From the NCBI GenBank assembly GCA_002633005.1, contig NMRA01000169.1:1-38356 (forward strand): a stretch of DNA of 38,356 nt, given 5' to 3'. The translations under genes and the position numbers were made by a program. Shown in pieces: positions 29,501-38,356 of the stretch. The DNA comes from Phoronis australis (lineage: Eukaryota; Phoronida; Phoronidae). How positions within the stretch are numbered: position 1 is the stretch's first letter; the number at the start of each line of letters is the position of its first letter. Below the pieces are notes generated by a model. The model did no database searches and was not told where the DNA came from. It worked only from the letters and a program-made list of their open reading frames with translations.

Positions 29501-32500
29501 ATGTATCGAACCAATTTTGCATAATTGTAACTATGTTAAGAAGTTGCCTTACAATATACTTTTGGCCTATGATAGTAGTGACGGCAAGTTTTTGACACTC
29601 AACTTGCAAATGTCATGTCAATGTCAGATAGCCTTTGGCCCTAACCCCCTGGAACAAAACTGTGTGAATTACCGGCAAATATTTATTGTGTAAAATTGTT
29701 ACAAACTCATTTTTGTTGGCTAATGCTTGTGCTTTTGATTATGAGCTGATTCGTACGATACTCAATTTAAACAAACACCAATACCAATTGCAACCAAAAA
29801 TCAGCTGATGCGACAGTGTAAGTGTAATCACGGGAAAATCAGCTGAAGACGTTTCTGGATTATCTTGTGAATGATTTAAATGACATGACAGAGAACAGTA
29901 TACGCATTTTATTTTTACAAGTCTTAAAAACTCCAAAAAAATCAAACAGTTCAATTCATTACTTTACCAAATCTTGAAACCAGGGAACAACCGCTCCGTA
30001 AAACCGGAAGTTTTCTATCCTGCGTGTGCAGCGCCCTCTCATCGTTAGTGCTTATGTCCCGTGGTCCGCGACATGTGCAACGCGCTCTACCGGGAGTTGG
30101 CAGTCCCTATCTATAGTCTATGACGGTACTAACTTAAGTCATAGTGGGAAGTTATATGACAACACTAATTAACTTCGACAGCGATAGGTGATGTGATGGA
30201 ACGAATTTTCTTACTCACTTAAACTGAAATGTGTTACGATACGACTGTTTAAAGTCCTTCTCTCACGCGTTGTTAACCCTTATTACATGGTTAAAAGATG
30301 TTATAAGGATCCAAGAAGTACCTACCCCGTAACTAATACACGATCCGTACTCGAAAAAAGTTTAAATGAACGCGCCACTCACGATTTGCACCCGAAGAAA
30401 CACCGCCATTTTGAACTTGCCGCGAACACGGAAGTACAATTCATTCAAGAACCCAGGCCGAGAAAACGCCGTCAGTGCGACTGGAGCAGTGCCTGTACTG
30501 TTACCAGCCAGCAAACGGGGATAAAAAATCGACAGCGCGCCTTAGTTTTGATAAAATCAAACTACGGACAATTTTATGGAATTTGCTGAAGAAATGTGGC
30601 GAATAAATTTTGACAGAAATTATTTTGCCAGACTCGGGACCGCAGCCTATCGGGCCCGGTGCGGATCGAGACCAGACACTGGCGAACGATAAATGCATGC
30701 GGTTGCAAGCTGTTTTGTCGAAGTAAAATGGTCAAATGATAAATGCTGCATATATTCAAGGGTAGTTTCAGACACTTGCATGAAATTACGGGCTGGTTAG
30801 TCCTGTGTCACACTGCCGCGGCAGACCTTAGTTAGCCTCAGTCACCAGCTACCAGTGAAGACTATAGTCAAAATACAGCTTGTTAGTAGGCCTATACAGC
30901 TTTGCGCCAAGACTACCCTTAGGCCTAACTGGTCGCTGGCCACAAACACAAAAAACACGAAAATTGAACAAAGTTTCTTTTTTGTAGCAACGTTTGTCAA
31001 AATGTATCAACGTTAAATCTTCACAAATTACAAAGTAGCCGATTGAACATGCCTTTCAGTTCAGCAAAAGTCGACATTGTAGGTGCCGCCAGAAATGAGA
31101 CGAAGTCCAACGGGAATTGTGAGCACATTTATCACTTAATGAGTAACAACTGCGAGGCTGAAATTTGGTGAACACTGCTAAATCGTGCAGAATAGTAAGT
31201 AAAGATATGTCTAACTAAATTTCACCGTAATTTGTTGGCGAAAACAATTTACACAAAGTTTTAAACTCGTAACTCATCCCGCTGTCCTCCAATATGGCCG
31301 ACGCGATCCAAACAAAGTGACCCAAATTTCGCCACAAAACTTGCAATAACTTTACAGTGCTTGCCCCGATTTTGATACTTTTTCGATTTTTACTGAGTAG
31401 AATGTACTACCTTTCCGATGATAGCAAAGTACTTTTTCAAAACGAGGAAAAAAATAAAACCGAAAAAAAATTGGTTCGACCCATATTGGTTCCTAGGTTC
31501 GACCCGCCTACGTAAGGAACTAAACACCAATGCTATTTTAACATACTAAGTACGCGTAACATTCCAAAAAAATCAACGACCACTAACTACAAACTATAAA
31601 TACACTACATATGCAAACGAATCACGATATATTACTAATAAAACAAAATAATGAAGACTTTTCGAGCAAGCCATAGCACATTCAGTTACAAGGAAAAAAT
31701 GGCGGCGTTCAGGACAAGTTCCTGAACTGATGAGCCGGAAATGTGGGTACGGAAATAACCGATGACAACCGGTAATCATACGCTCACAGAGAAGGGTCAA
31801 ATACTGTTAAAAAATCGCTTTTGGCAAGAAAGGCGAAAAGAATATAAAGAAAGGGTGTCGAAAATAAGAATTTGTGTAGTAAAAATTTTCGGATACTGGA
31901 ACCACATGGGCAGTTTGAGAGAAGGACTTTAATAATACCGAGTACGTTAATTTTGATATCACATGGGCGAATCACAAAGTAGTGCAAAGTAGAAATCCAT
32001 AAGCCTGACAGTTTATCGTGTGCAAAGCACTAATCCCAATAACCAAACAGTGCCGTGACAAGGTTATGATTGACAAATCTGGTGTCGCAGCTGAACGTTT
32101 TCCCATTCGGAAGGACAACGAAACAACTTCTTAAACAGACCCACCTAGGGCGACGAATTATATATCCACTTTCATTAAAACGGAAACGTACCACAACTCA
32201 AGAAACCACGCGATGCGTCTGACTAGATGTCCTGTCTCAATGTCTATTGTTAAGTTTAAAATATTTTTTTTTAAAAAGTAACTGGTTTTACTTTACATTG
32301 CGACATGTGGTTGAAAGTTTTAGACACGTCGATTTTTTTCGACAAAAAGTTCGTTTTAACGGTTCATGTGAGAAAACAAATCCTGCACTCGTTTCAGGTA
32401 CATGTATATGACATGGGCAAAACCTCTTGAAATTTTGTCAAAATCCCTCGGCAAGCCTCGACATTTCCACGAAATTTGGGATCTTTACGAAATTTCCAGG

Positions 32501-33384
32501 ACGTTTTGTACACTTCATAAACCTGAGACAAGTGCACTATTCTTTATTACATGTACCTCGACTGGACGGAACTTAATTACTCCGTTTGCTTATGTGACGG
32601 AGCTAACTTACATGTACTTCAATAGCGATGGGTAACGTGATAGAAAAATATAGCACATTAGTTTTCAATAGTGCGACCTAGCTAACTTTCCGCGCAAAAC
32701 ATGAGCTCTTGGTTGTCTCCGACGGCTATGTTAGTTATGACACAAAAGGTGATTTTATAAATTTTTGAATTAAAAGGTAGCGCAATACGAAACCAAAATT
32801 CGAGCACAAATGAAGATACGACAGAGTTTTGACCACTTCTTGTAGTTAGTTAACATTATGTAGGACCTTATAAAAATATCCAATTTTGGCCAAATTTGGA
32901 ACATCGTATCTCTGGTTTGGATGCGCGTAAAACTTTCGGATATTATTCTATATGCAATGTTCTGCAAAACGCTGTTAGGAATTGTTTTTAAACTATTTCA
33001 TTATCAAAAATAGGACCTCTTATGAAAAATTATGTTTCATAAAACAAATATGAAACGATAATTTAGAAAAAAGCACTTTTTGAGATTTTAACTTCAACAT
33101 TAATATCGCCTGACATTTATTGATCATGATGTTTTGCATGAATGTACCTTTCATTTTGCTAAATTTTCCTGAAAAGCAAGCTGAAGTGACATAGTTAGTG
33201 ACAGATTGGTATAAAGTCAAAATCTAAATTGAACGGACTTTCTACATTCAGAAAATAATACTTTTTCTGAGTTAAACTCCATAGTTTTGTAGATATTCGG
33301 CTCAGTATACAAATTTGTTAATAAGGTCTTACTTAACCTTATAGTAATACATTTAATTAGTTTACCGTGAAGTTGCTTACTCAC

Positions 33385-33598
33385 CGATTCCGTGTACGAA
33401 GGATTCTTGGTTTGGTTTGTTGGAAGAGCACCTCGGTTTGTTGATGTTCGAAATATTTAGGAAATTGCTGGGATCCTGGTAGCCCTCTTCATAAGTGGTT
33501 TGACCCATTTCTTTGAGGCGCTTGTCTTTTAGAGCTTGATTAAAACGACACGAAGATGTACCTGTGCTACTGTGACGTGTCAGATTTCCAATTTCCAT
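33385..33598 (-). CDS. host gene of unknown function, coding exon 1 (start)
   Basis: The ATG at 33598-33596 is preceded directly by an in-frame TGA, so this is a true start rather than an internal Met. The frame encodes MEIGNLTRHSSTGTSSCRFN, then KDKRLKEMGQTTYEEGYQDP and ends at FVHGI with a perfect donor CG|GTGAGT (GT at 33384). Its phase-1 exit matches the acceptor of the exon at 24254. The N-terminus is polar, with no signal peptide. The TTYEEGY stretch is loosely like short motifs of ciliary and sperm microtubule proteins, but that is not enough to assign a role. No core promoter was identified upstream. Confidence 0.68.
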
Positions 33599-34782
33599 TC
33601 ATTCAGTTGGTGCAATTTATTGAGAGACGTAGTTCTAATTGACCACAAAAATCATATTACGACAAGGTACACCGAGCTGCACCCACGTTTTTCGTAAATA
33701 TCATCCAAAATCAATACCCATAAAATGTTAGTTCTATATCCTTGTATCCTGCAGCCATGCATTGACGACCACAGCCATCAATGAATTAGGCCCGGCCTAA
33801 AGATATTACACCTCACCGTGATGTGCTATCTTGATAATCTGAAGAGAATGCTATTTGCAGGGACCGTTTCTCCCACTGATGTTGGATAATTGTGTTTGTG
33901 CCATCTGGCTACCCTTGGAAGGGAGAGATGTTACCATCTCAGGGGTGTGGGGTGGGAAATTCTACCAATTCCATGGCGAAGAGTTATGATTTTGTTACTG
34001 CTGCCTGAAGGAGATCCCCTACTTCTTGACGACAAAAGAAGCCTAAGTATCGAAGCGACAGGCCCACGTCCATCCAAGCTCAAGTAACATGCCAATGGGA
34101 TGTTTAAAATATGCAATCGTGTTTACCTCGTAGATCTGCCCACAAACTTTTCCTGTCATATTTATTCTCCAGTTCTTCGTATATTTTATTCAGCAACACC
34201 TGTATAAGTATAGTGACATTGTACTGGAATTGTGCACAAGAAAAATAAAATTATCATTCAAATGTTCTTCCAAACTGGACAATCATCGATGATCTCATTT
34301 GCTTGTTTGGGGACTCACCAGCACTGAAACACAATCTAGTGACGCGTCACTATTTGTTCGAGAAAGTGACACCAACAATGGTTCAGTCACAAATTGTATA
34401 TGTCATATTACACTAATCTGAAAATGCACATAACACTTCGGACTCGGAGTAGTTTTGTATTTCGATGAGCAAAAGTATGCGGAACATCGGTTATTGCAGT
34501 AGATGTACCGAAAACATCCCCGTATACTTTGTTTGGGTTTCCTGCGCAGGCATGCAAAATTGGACTTCAAAGCATGTACGAACTTGTATTGTTAAAAGAA
34601 TATAAATTAAAATATTAATGAGCTGGGAGCGGCGATAAATTCACCAAACCCGTGTCCCTAACGTCACGTTTCACAGCACGACAGAAATGTTTATCCGCTG
34701 CTCCACAACCTCAACTACCGCGCCGGTCGGGTTGAAACTACATGTAGTAGACTAACATGTCTCTGCCACATTAGTAGATGTT
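33599..34782. other. upstream region of the host gene; no gene recognised
   Basis: This stretch should contain the promoter and 5' UTR of the minus-strand gene. A 65-codon plus-strand ORF at 33890-34087 has no recognisable features. Confidence 0.4.
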
Positions 34783-34860
34783 CAGGGTAGTGAATTTTTG
34801 GGGTTGTGAATATTCTGAGTATTTAACCTTCGGGGCAGTGAACCCTCGTAGCAGTGATCC
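34783..34860 (-). repeat. TTCACTAC-type short tandem repeats, inverted relative to 9672
   Basis: On the minus strand the stretch reads GGTTCACTGCCCCGAAGG and related units of about 16-17 bp, the same family as 9672-9765. It forms the tail of the ORF at 34771-35259. Confidence 0.65.
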
Positions 34861-34908
34861 AACTAAGAAGGGAGGTGTGGTTGATCGACAGAAGGCAGAG
34901 ACACATAC

Positions 34909-35259
34909 CGCGTCATGTAGACCGTACGGACACTTCAAGAGAACACCATATTTTCTGATCTCGTCGCCGTCAGCTGCTATTCGTTGAGGTCGAGCATTAT
35001 CGGTTTCTGATCTCGTGTATTCCTTGCAGTCAGTCGGCATAACAGCAGAGTGGGTTTTACAGGTCCCCACATATTTTGCCGTCAACATCCTGGAGTTTGT
35101 TTCACGTGTAAGTTCTAAATGAATCGCTCCACACTTGACAAGACCATCAATGCCAATTTTCAAAACACTTTCTGGGTGTCCTTTGTGACAATATTGTGAC
35201 GTGTTTACTCTTGAGCACGTGACTACAACGGTGGTGTTTTTACGTAACTGGTGTATCAT
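34909..35259 (-). CDS. possible coding exon of an unknown gene
   Basis: The minus-strand ATG at 35259 follows an in-frame TAA eight codons upstream and opens MIHQLRKNTTVVVTCSRVNT, then SVLKIGIDGLVKCGAIHLEL and RPQRIAADGDEIRKYG. At 34909 the frame meets a strong donor, GCG|GTATGT (phase 0). Beyond it the ORF continues into simple repeats to a stop at 34771, which argues that the coding part ends at the donor. The phase does not fit the exon at 33598, which has its own start, so this would be a separate gene. No domain or partner exon was recognised, and chance is possible. Confidence 0.3.
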
Positions 35260-36120
35260 CCCGAAACACCAACTTAAACTCAGTTACAACCCATCTTGGT
35301 TGCCTGATTGGAACCCCGTCCTTCTTTTGCGTCACGCTTGTCCCGCTGTGTATTATAATCTGTTTTGTTCTGTTTAATTATTATATTATGTGAAACCCAT
35401 CAATTAGTCTCACGTTATAGACCATAGTAAATTCGACACTAGGAAGCATAGAAAAAACTTTCGTGGCCACTTTTTGGGGCAAGATAATTTTGGTGTTTTT
35501 AAGGTCATTAAGTACCATAAAGTCTTTAAGAATCTAAATAGTTTCCAAGGTTTGACTTGCTCGTTTTCAAGAAATTTGACCTCAAATATCTGACTTCTTG
35601 CATAATTTGGCACAGAAAACCAATCTTCAAAATCCAACAAGACTAGACAAAAACTGAATGATAATTTGATTGGGATTTCTTCATTTGAAGTTACTGAACA
35701 AGAAAAGTGATATATATTATGATATTATGTAGAAAATTGCTCAAAAAAGAGAAAAATAAATATTTTAGAAGCGCCTCCTGTTGGCCAGAAAAATATTACT
35801 ATATTCTGATCTGCCGAAAAACAAATATTGTTAAACATTGGGACGGAACTTGATGAAGATTTCATATCACAATCTATATATGAAAAATATACATTTCCAA
35901 CACTTCTGCAACAAATTCACTGTCATACATGTAACTTTCATTAACTGTCAAAATTAATTATCATTATCCACATTGCTGTTCGCTGTCAACTGTCACAGGG
36001 AAGGATACACCCAATAGTAACACACTCACCAGCATGATTAAATGTTGTCATTATTTTCCAACTAAACGTGAAAGTGTATTCTTGAGAACTTTTTTGAAAT
36101 TGACTTTTGAACATTTGTAG
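35260..36120. other. no gene recognised
   Basis: AT-rich sequence with one 76-codon minus-strand ORF and no recognisable repeat or gene. It borders the LINE on the right. Confidence 0.4.
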
Positions 36121-36434
36121 ATGGGTTTAATGCAAAGTTCCCGTTGCCCCCAGAAAGTGGCCACGGAGGTGAAAGATAGGAGAGCTGGGACTATGGCCTA
36201 TTATTGTCAATATCGCTTTCGTATTTTGTTATTTGTTATACCTGTAATTGCTCCGCACGGTATTGTACTTACAATCTTGAGTCGTTATGCAATATCTGTA
36301 CATGTAGGTGAATCTGGTTGTGAAAGAACTGGTATTAGATTACTACTTTCAGAGCAACATATGGGGTTCAGGTTTTGTGCCTAGTTGATTTCTATTTTGA
36401 CCTCTCCTTCGCATTGACAAGATTTGATATTCCG

Positions 36435-36467
36435 TGCTGTGGTGATGTTGAATCAAATCCTGGTCCT
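36435..36467 (+). pseudogene. 2A ribosome-skipping motif in the LINE
   Basis: The codons read CCGDVESNPGP, an exact fit to the 2A consensus D-V/I-E-x-N-P-G-P. In working 2A peptides the ribosome fails to join the final Gly and Pro, releasing the upstream peptide. The frame opens at 36339 after a stop and includes the hydrophobic VQVLCLVDFYFDLSFALT just before the motif, the kind of leader reported upstream of 2A in some LINEs. The frame ends about 17 codons later, so the copy is broken. Confidence 0.88.
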
Positions 36468-36629
36468 TTGGTACCCAACTTTGCACGATTCCGTATCTTA
36501 AAAAAATCCATAACAATAATTATATAATAGTCGCTTTTCGTTATCCAGGCTATTTGCTGTCTGATCAAATTAAATCTGAATGTGTGACTCCTTAATACTC
36601 TATAGCGTTTCACATTAATGAAGGCCAAG

Positions 36630-37110
36630 GTGTGCTTATTTGTATGCACAATTTCATTGGTTTTGAAATATTACATGATAAAAATAATCATATATTATGT
36701 AATTTCTGGGTTAAACTTAAAGTTAATCAAAGGCCATTCTTGTATGGCATTTTCTGTAAGTCACGGTCTCAGACCTCTGAGGAAAGGAAACAGCATACAG
36801 CATGTTTCATTTATCACAGAAATTTTCAGATATTTTGCATAATTATGACGTTTCCATTTTGATACATGTAAATGGCGGCTTTAACGTCCGAAATTCATCT
36901 TGGTTGAGTGGGAACATTGGCAATCGGGTATTGAGCTTTTTATATTTTATTATCCAATCAACTAAATCAACTAGTTAACCAGCCTACCCGCATGACTGCT
37001 TCTAGTAAGTCTTGTATTGACGCCTCTATTACTAATGATTTGAGTTCTATTCTCTACTCTAGGTTGTGCCCCCTATTGGTAACTCGGATCACCATGCTAT
37101 ATATACTAGT
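36630..37110 (+). pseudogene. LINE APE-type endonuclease domain, degraded
   Basis: Recognisable blocks are ICMHNFIGFEIL with NFWVKLKVNQRPFLYGIF (36638 onwards), ILIHVNGGFNVRNSSWL at 36856 (the GDFN block with Asp replaced by Gly), GNRVLSFL shortly after, and PPIGNSDHHAIYTSL at about 37069-37113 containing the conserved SDHH. These fall in different frames with stops between. The enzyme nicks target DNA for target-primed reverse transcription. The lost Asp and the frame breaks make this copy inactive. Confidence 0.82.
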
Positions 37111-37744
37111 TTGAGTGATACTGCCCTCGGTGCCGATGAACCTGAAATTTATAAAATCGTGTGGAAATACGATAGTGTTGACCTTGGAAATAATTTCTGA
37201 TTTAGCAGAGGTTAATTGGGATGCAATATTCGATTTCTGTGACATGGACTACATTGAGGATTTGTTTAGTTCAATTGTATTTAATGTTATTAAAAGTGGA
37301 TTCCCTTCTGAAACAAAATTAACAAACCAAAAATGCCTTTACTTAATGATGATCATATGAAGCGTGAATTAAAAAAACTTCGACTGTGTAGAGCGTTTGA
37401 AATTCAAAAAAACCCGTCTTATATCGAAGATATGAAGACTAATCTGTTTTAATCGAAAATCTTATTTCAAGGGCAAAAGATGATCGTGGCAAAAGCCCAA
37501 TTCAAGCTGCTAGCAACAAACCGACGAATTCTAGGGAATATTAGAGACTCGGTAAGAATATTCTTGGTCAGTCCACTAAAGACACATTTGCTTTGTCTTA
37601 AACAGAATTATAGTGGCGATTATGCTTCTTCAAAATAAGATAAAGCAAATTTATTTTTTAATTATTTCACGAATAAAAACCTCATTGAGCTAATTTTGCC
37701 CTGTCAATTTATAATTTGGATAGCAGGTGTTTTCTGCCAGTAAA
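37111..37744 (+). pseudogene. LINE linker between endonuclease and RT, degraded
   Basis: Frames read WKYDSVDLGN, then LAEVNWDAIFDFCDMDYIED and LFSSIVFNVIKSGFPSETK (37205-37319), followed by HMKRELKKLRLCRAFEIQ at about 37355. These match the usual W-rich linker and basic stretch ahead of LINE RT domains. Several stops are present. Confidence 0.65.
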
Positions 37745-37988
37745 TTCAATACAAGCCACTGCAGATGAGGTCAAAAACTTCTTGAAAATATTGATATGTC
37801 AAAGGATGGCTTTCCAACAGATATAATGAGATACATGATCAAATTTCTTTGCAAATTCTGTAACTGCCCCAGGTACCACATTTGTAATGAGCTCTCCATT
37901 TATGTAATTTTCCATCAAGGTGCATGGAATTGCGGATTGATGACACTTATGCATAAAAAATTCAACAACAGAAGTGTCCAATTAGCTG
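37745..37988 (+). pseudogene. LINE reverse transcriptase, N-terminal part
   Basis: The sequence reads ATADEVKNFL, then with a shift NIDMSKDGFPTDIMRYMIKF, HICNELSIYVIFHQGAWNCG and LMTLMHKKFNNRSV. These correspond to RT blocks 0-2 of CR1/L2-type LINEs (K..G.D.IP..., N.SI..G.FP..WK, P.HKK). The next conserved block, NYRPISLL, is represented by AAT-TAG-CTG-CCC-ATT, and the tandem repeat begins at its Pro codon. Confidence 0.75.
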
Positions 37989-38356
37989 CCCATTACTCTA
38001 CTCTATTCGCTCTCTCCCCATTATTCTACTCTAGTCACTCTCTCCCCATTACTCTACTCTATTCCCTCTCTCCCCATTACTCTACACTATTCCCTCTCTC
38101 CCATTACTCCATTGCCTCTCTCACCATTACTCTACTCCATTGCCTCTCTCACCATTACTCTACTCTAGTAACTGTCTCCCCATTACTCTACTCTAGTCCT
38201 TCTCTACCCATTACTCTACTCTATTCCCTCTCTCCCCATTGCTCTACACTATTCCCTCTCTCCCCATTATTCTACACTATTCTTTCTCTCCCATTACTCT
38301 ATTCCCTCTCTCCCCACTATTGTCTCTCTCCCCATTACTCTACTCTATTCCCTCTC
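37989..38356 (+). repeat. 28-bp minisatellite, about 14 copies, running off the window
   Basis: The unit is 28 bp, beginning CCCATTACTCTACTC and ending CCCTCTCTC. Most copies are full length. Shortened copies occur near 38101, 38291 and 38313. The first unit follows the LINE RT without a break and its first codons fit the RT motif P-I-(S/T)-L-L. Confidence 0.95.

Larger units (their letters stand above)
24305..32700. repeat. dispersed TTATGTGACGGAGCTAACTT modules
   Basis: Short related modules occur at about 24305, 24341, 24378, 24729, 25281, 25319, 30182, 32589 and 32624. They share the core ATGTGACGGAGCTAACTTAC, often preceded by AATAGCGATGGG or GATAG. They look like eroded units of a tandem or dispersed repeat limited to this 8-kb intronic region. 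Confidence 0.6.
24255..33384. other. intron 1 of the host gene (9130 bp), repeat-rich
   Basis: If exons 1 and 2 are joined as proposed, this whole stretch is intronic. It contains the GTGACGGAGCTAAC modules, a GGATCCAGG-type repeat near 26065, dispersed repeat copy 2, a tRNA-derived SINE head, a foldback element at 29372 and short ORFs. No independent gene was recognised in it. Confidence 0.55.
36121..37988 (+). mobile_element. degenerate CR1/L2-type non-LTR retrotransposon with a 2A peptide
   Basis: In order on the plus strand are a hydrophobic leader-like region (RILLFVIPVIAPHGIVLTIL), a 2A motif (36435-36467), an APE endonuclease (about 36630-37110), a linker and the first part of a reverse transcriptase (about 37745-37988). 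Frameshifts and stops break it many times. The element is cut within the RT by the minisatellite at 37989, so no 3' end is present. Some clades of APE-type LINEs in marine animals are known to carry virus-like 2A sequences near the start of ORF2. Confidence 0.82.

Noticed and set aside
30287-30589. 100-codon plus-strand ORF with basic PRPRKRRQCDW stretch
   Set aside because: It shows no recognisable motif and no splice or promoter support, and opposite-strand ORFs overlap its end. Too weak to call.
31470-31510. Two GGTTCGACCC strings resembling tRNA B boxes
   Set aside because: No A box at tRNA spacing and no clover-leaf could be drawn; it is a short local duplication.
35765-35785. CTCF-like GCGCCTCCTGTTGG
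   Set aside because: Only about 12 of 14 consensus positions fit on the minus strand and it is a lone site outside the module family.

Overview
The window is AT-rich animal DNA with long non-coding stretches, GT-AG introns and dense, nested transposon remnants. It is most likely from a marine invertebrate. A Gmr1-type Ty3/gypsy element, a Penelope-like element, an ISL2EU/YqaJ-like DNA transposon and a CR1/L2-type LINE carrying a 2A peptide would all suit a deuterostome such as a lancelet, hemichordate or echinoderm. The species cannot be named from the sequence.

Layout. Positions 1-9.9 kb hold a decamer minisatellite, an AT-rich palindrome, dispersed repeats, a short TATA-driven coding region on the minus strand (3563-4048) and a perfect 28-bp-arm hairpin at 7663-7720. 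From about 9.98 to 19.74 kb there is one old tandem array of modules about 145 bp long, several of which carry exact matches to the CTCF core consensus. Two later insertions split it. The first (10612-15273, TSD GTTGT) is a Gmr1-type gypsy element whose 5' LTR has a cluster of heat-shock elements just upstream of its TATA box. Its RT/RNase H end and half of its 3' LTR are replaced by a Penelope-like RT/GIY-YIG fragment. The second (15454-18903) is a decayed DNA transposon with 11-bp inverted ends. Removing both restores the module spacing.

The best host gene is on the minus strand with three coding exons at 33598-33385, 24254-24003 and 21555-20195. All junctions are canonical and both introns are phase 1. 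It would encode 608 residues of unknown function. Its introns hold SINE-like, foldback and dispersed repeats and a small decayed ORF at 22676-22908.

The right end (about 36.1-38.0 kb) is a degenerate LINE on the plus strand with a 2A motif, an APE endonuclease and the start of an RT. It runs into a 28-bp minisatellite that appears to have grown out of the LINE's own RT codons. Nothing bacterial, no CRISPR array and no rRNA gene was seen. Most of the remaining sequence shows no recognisable gene.
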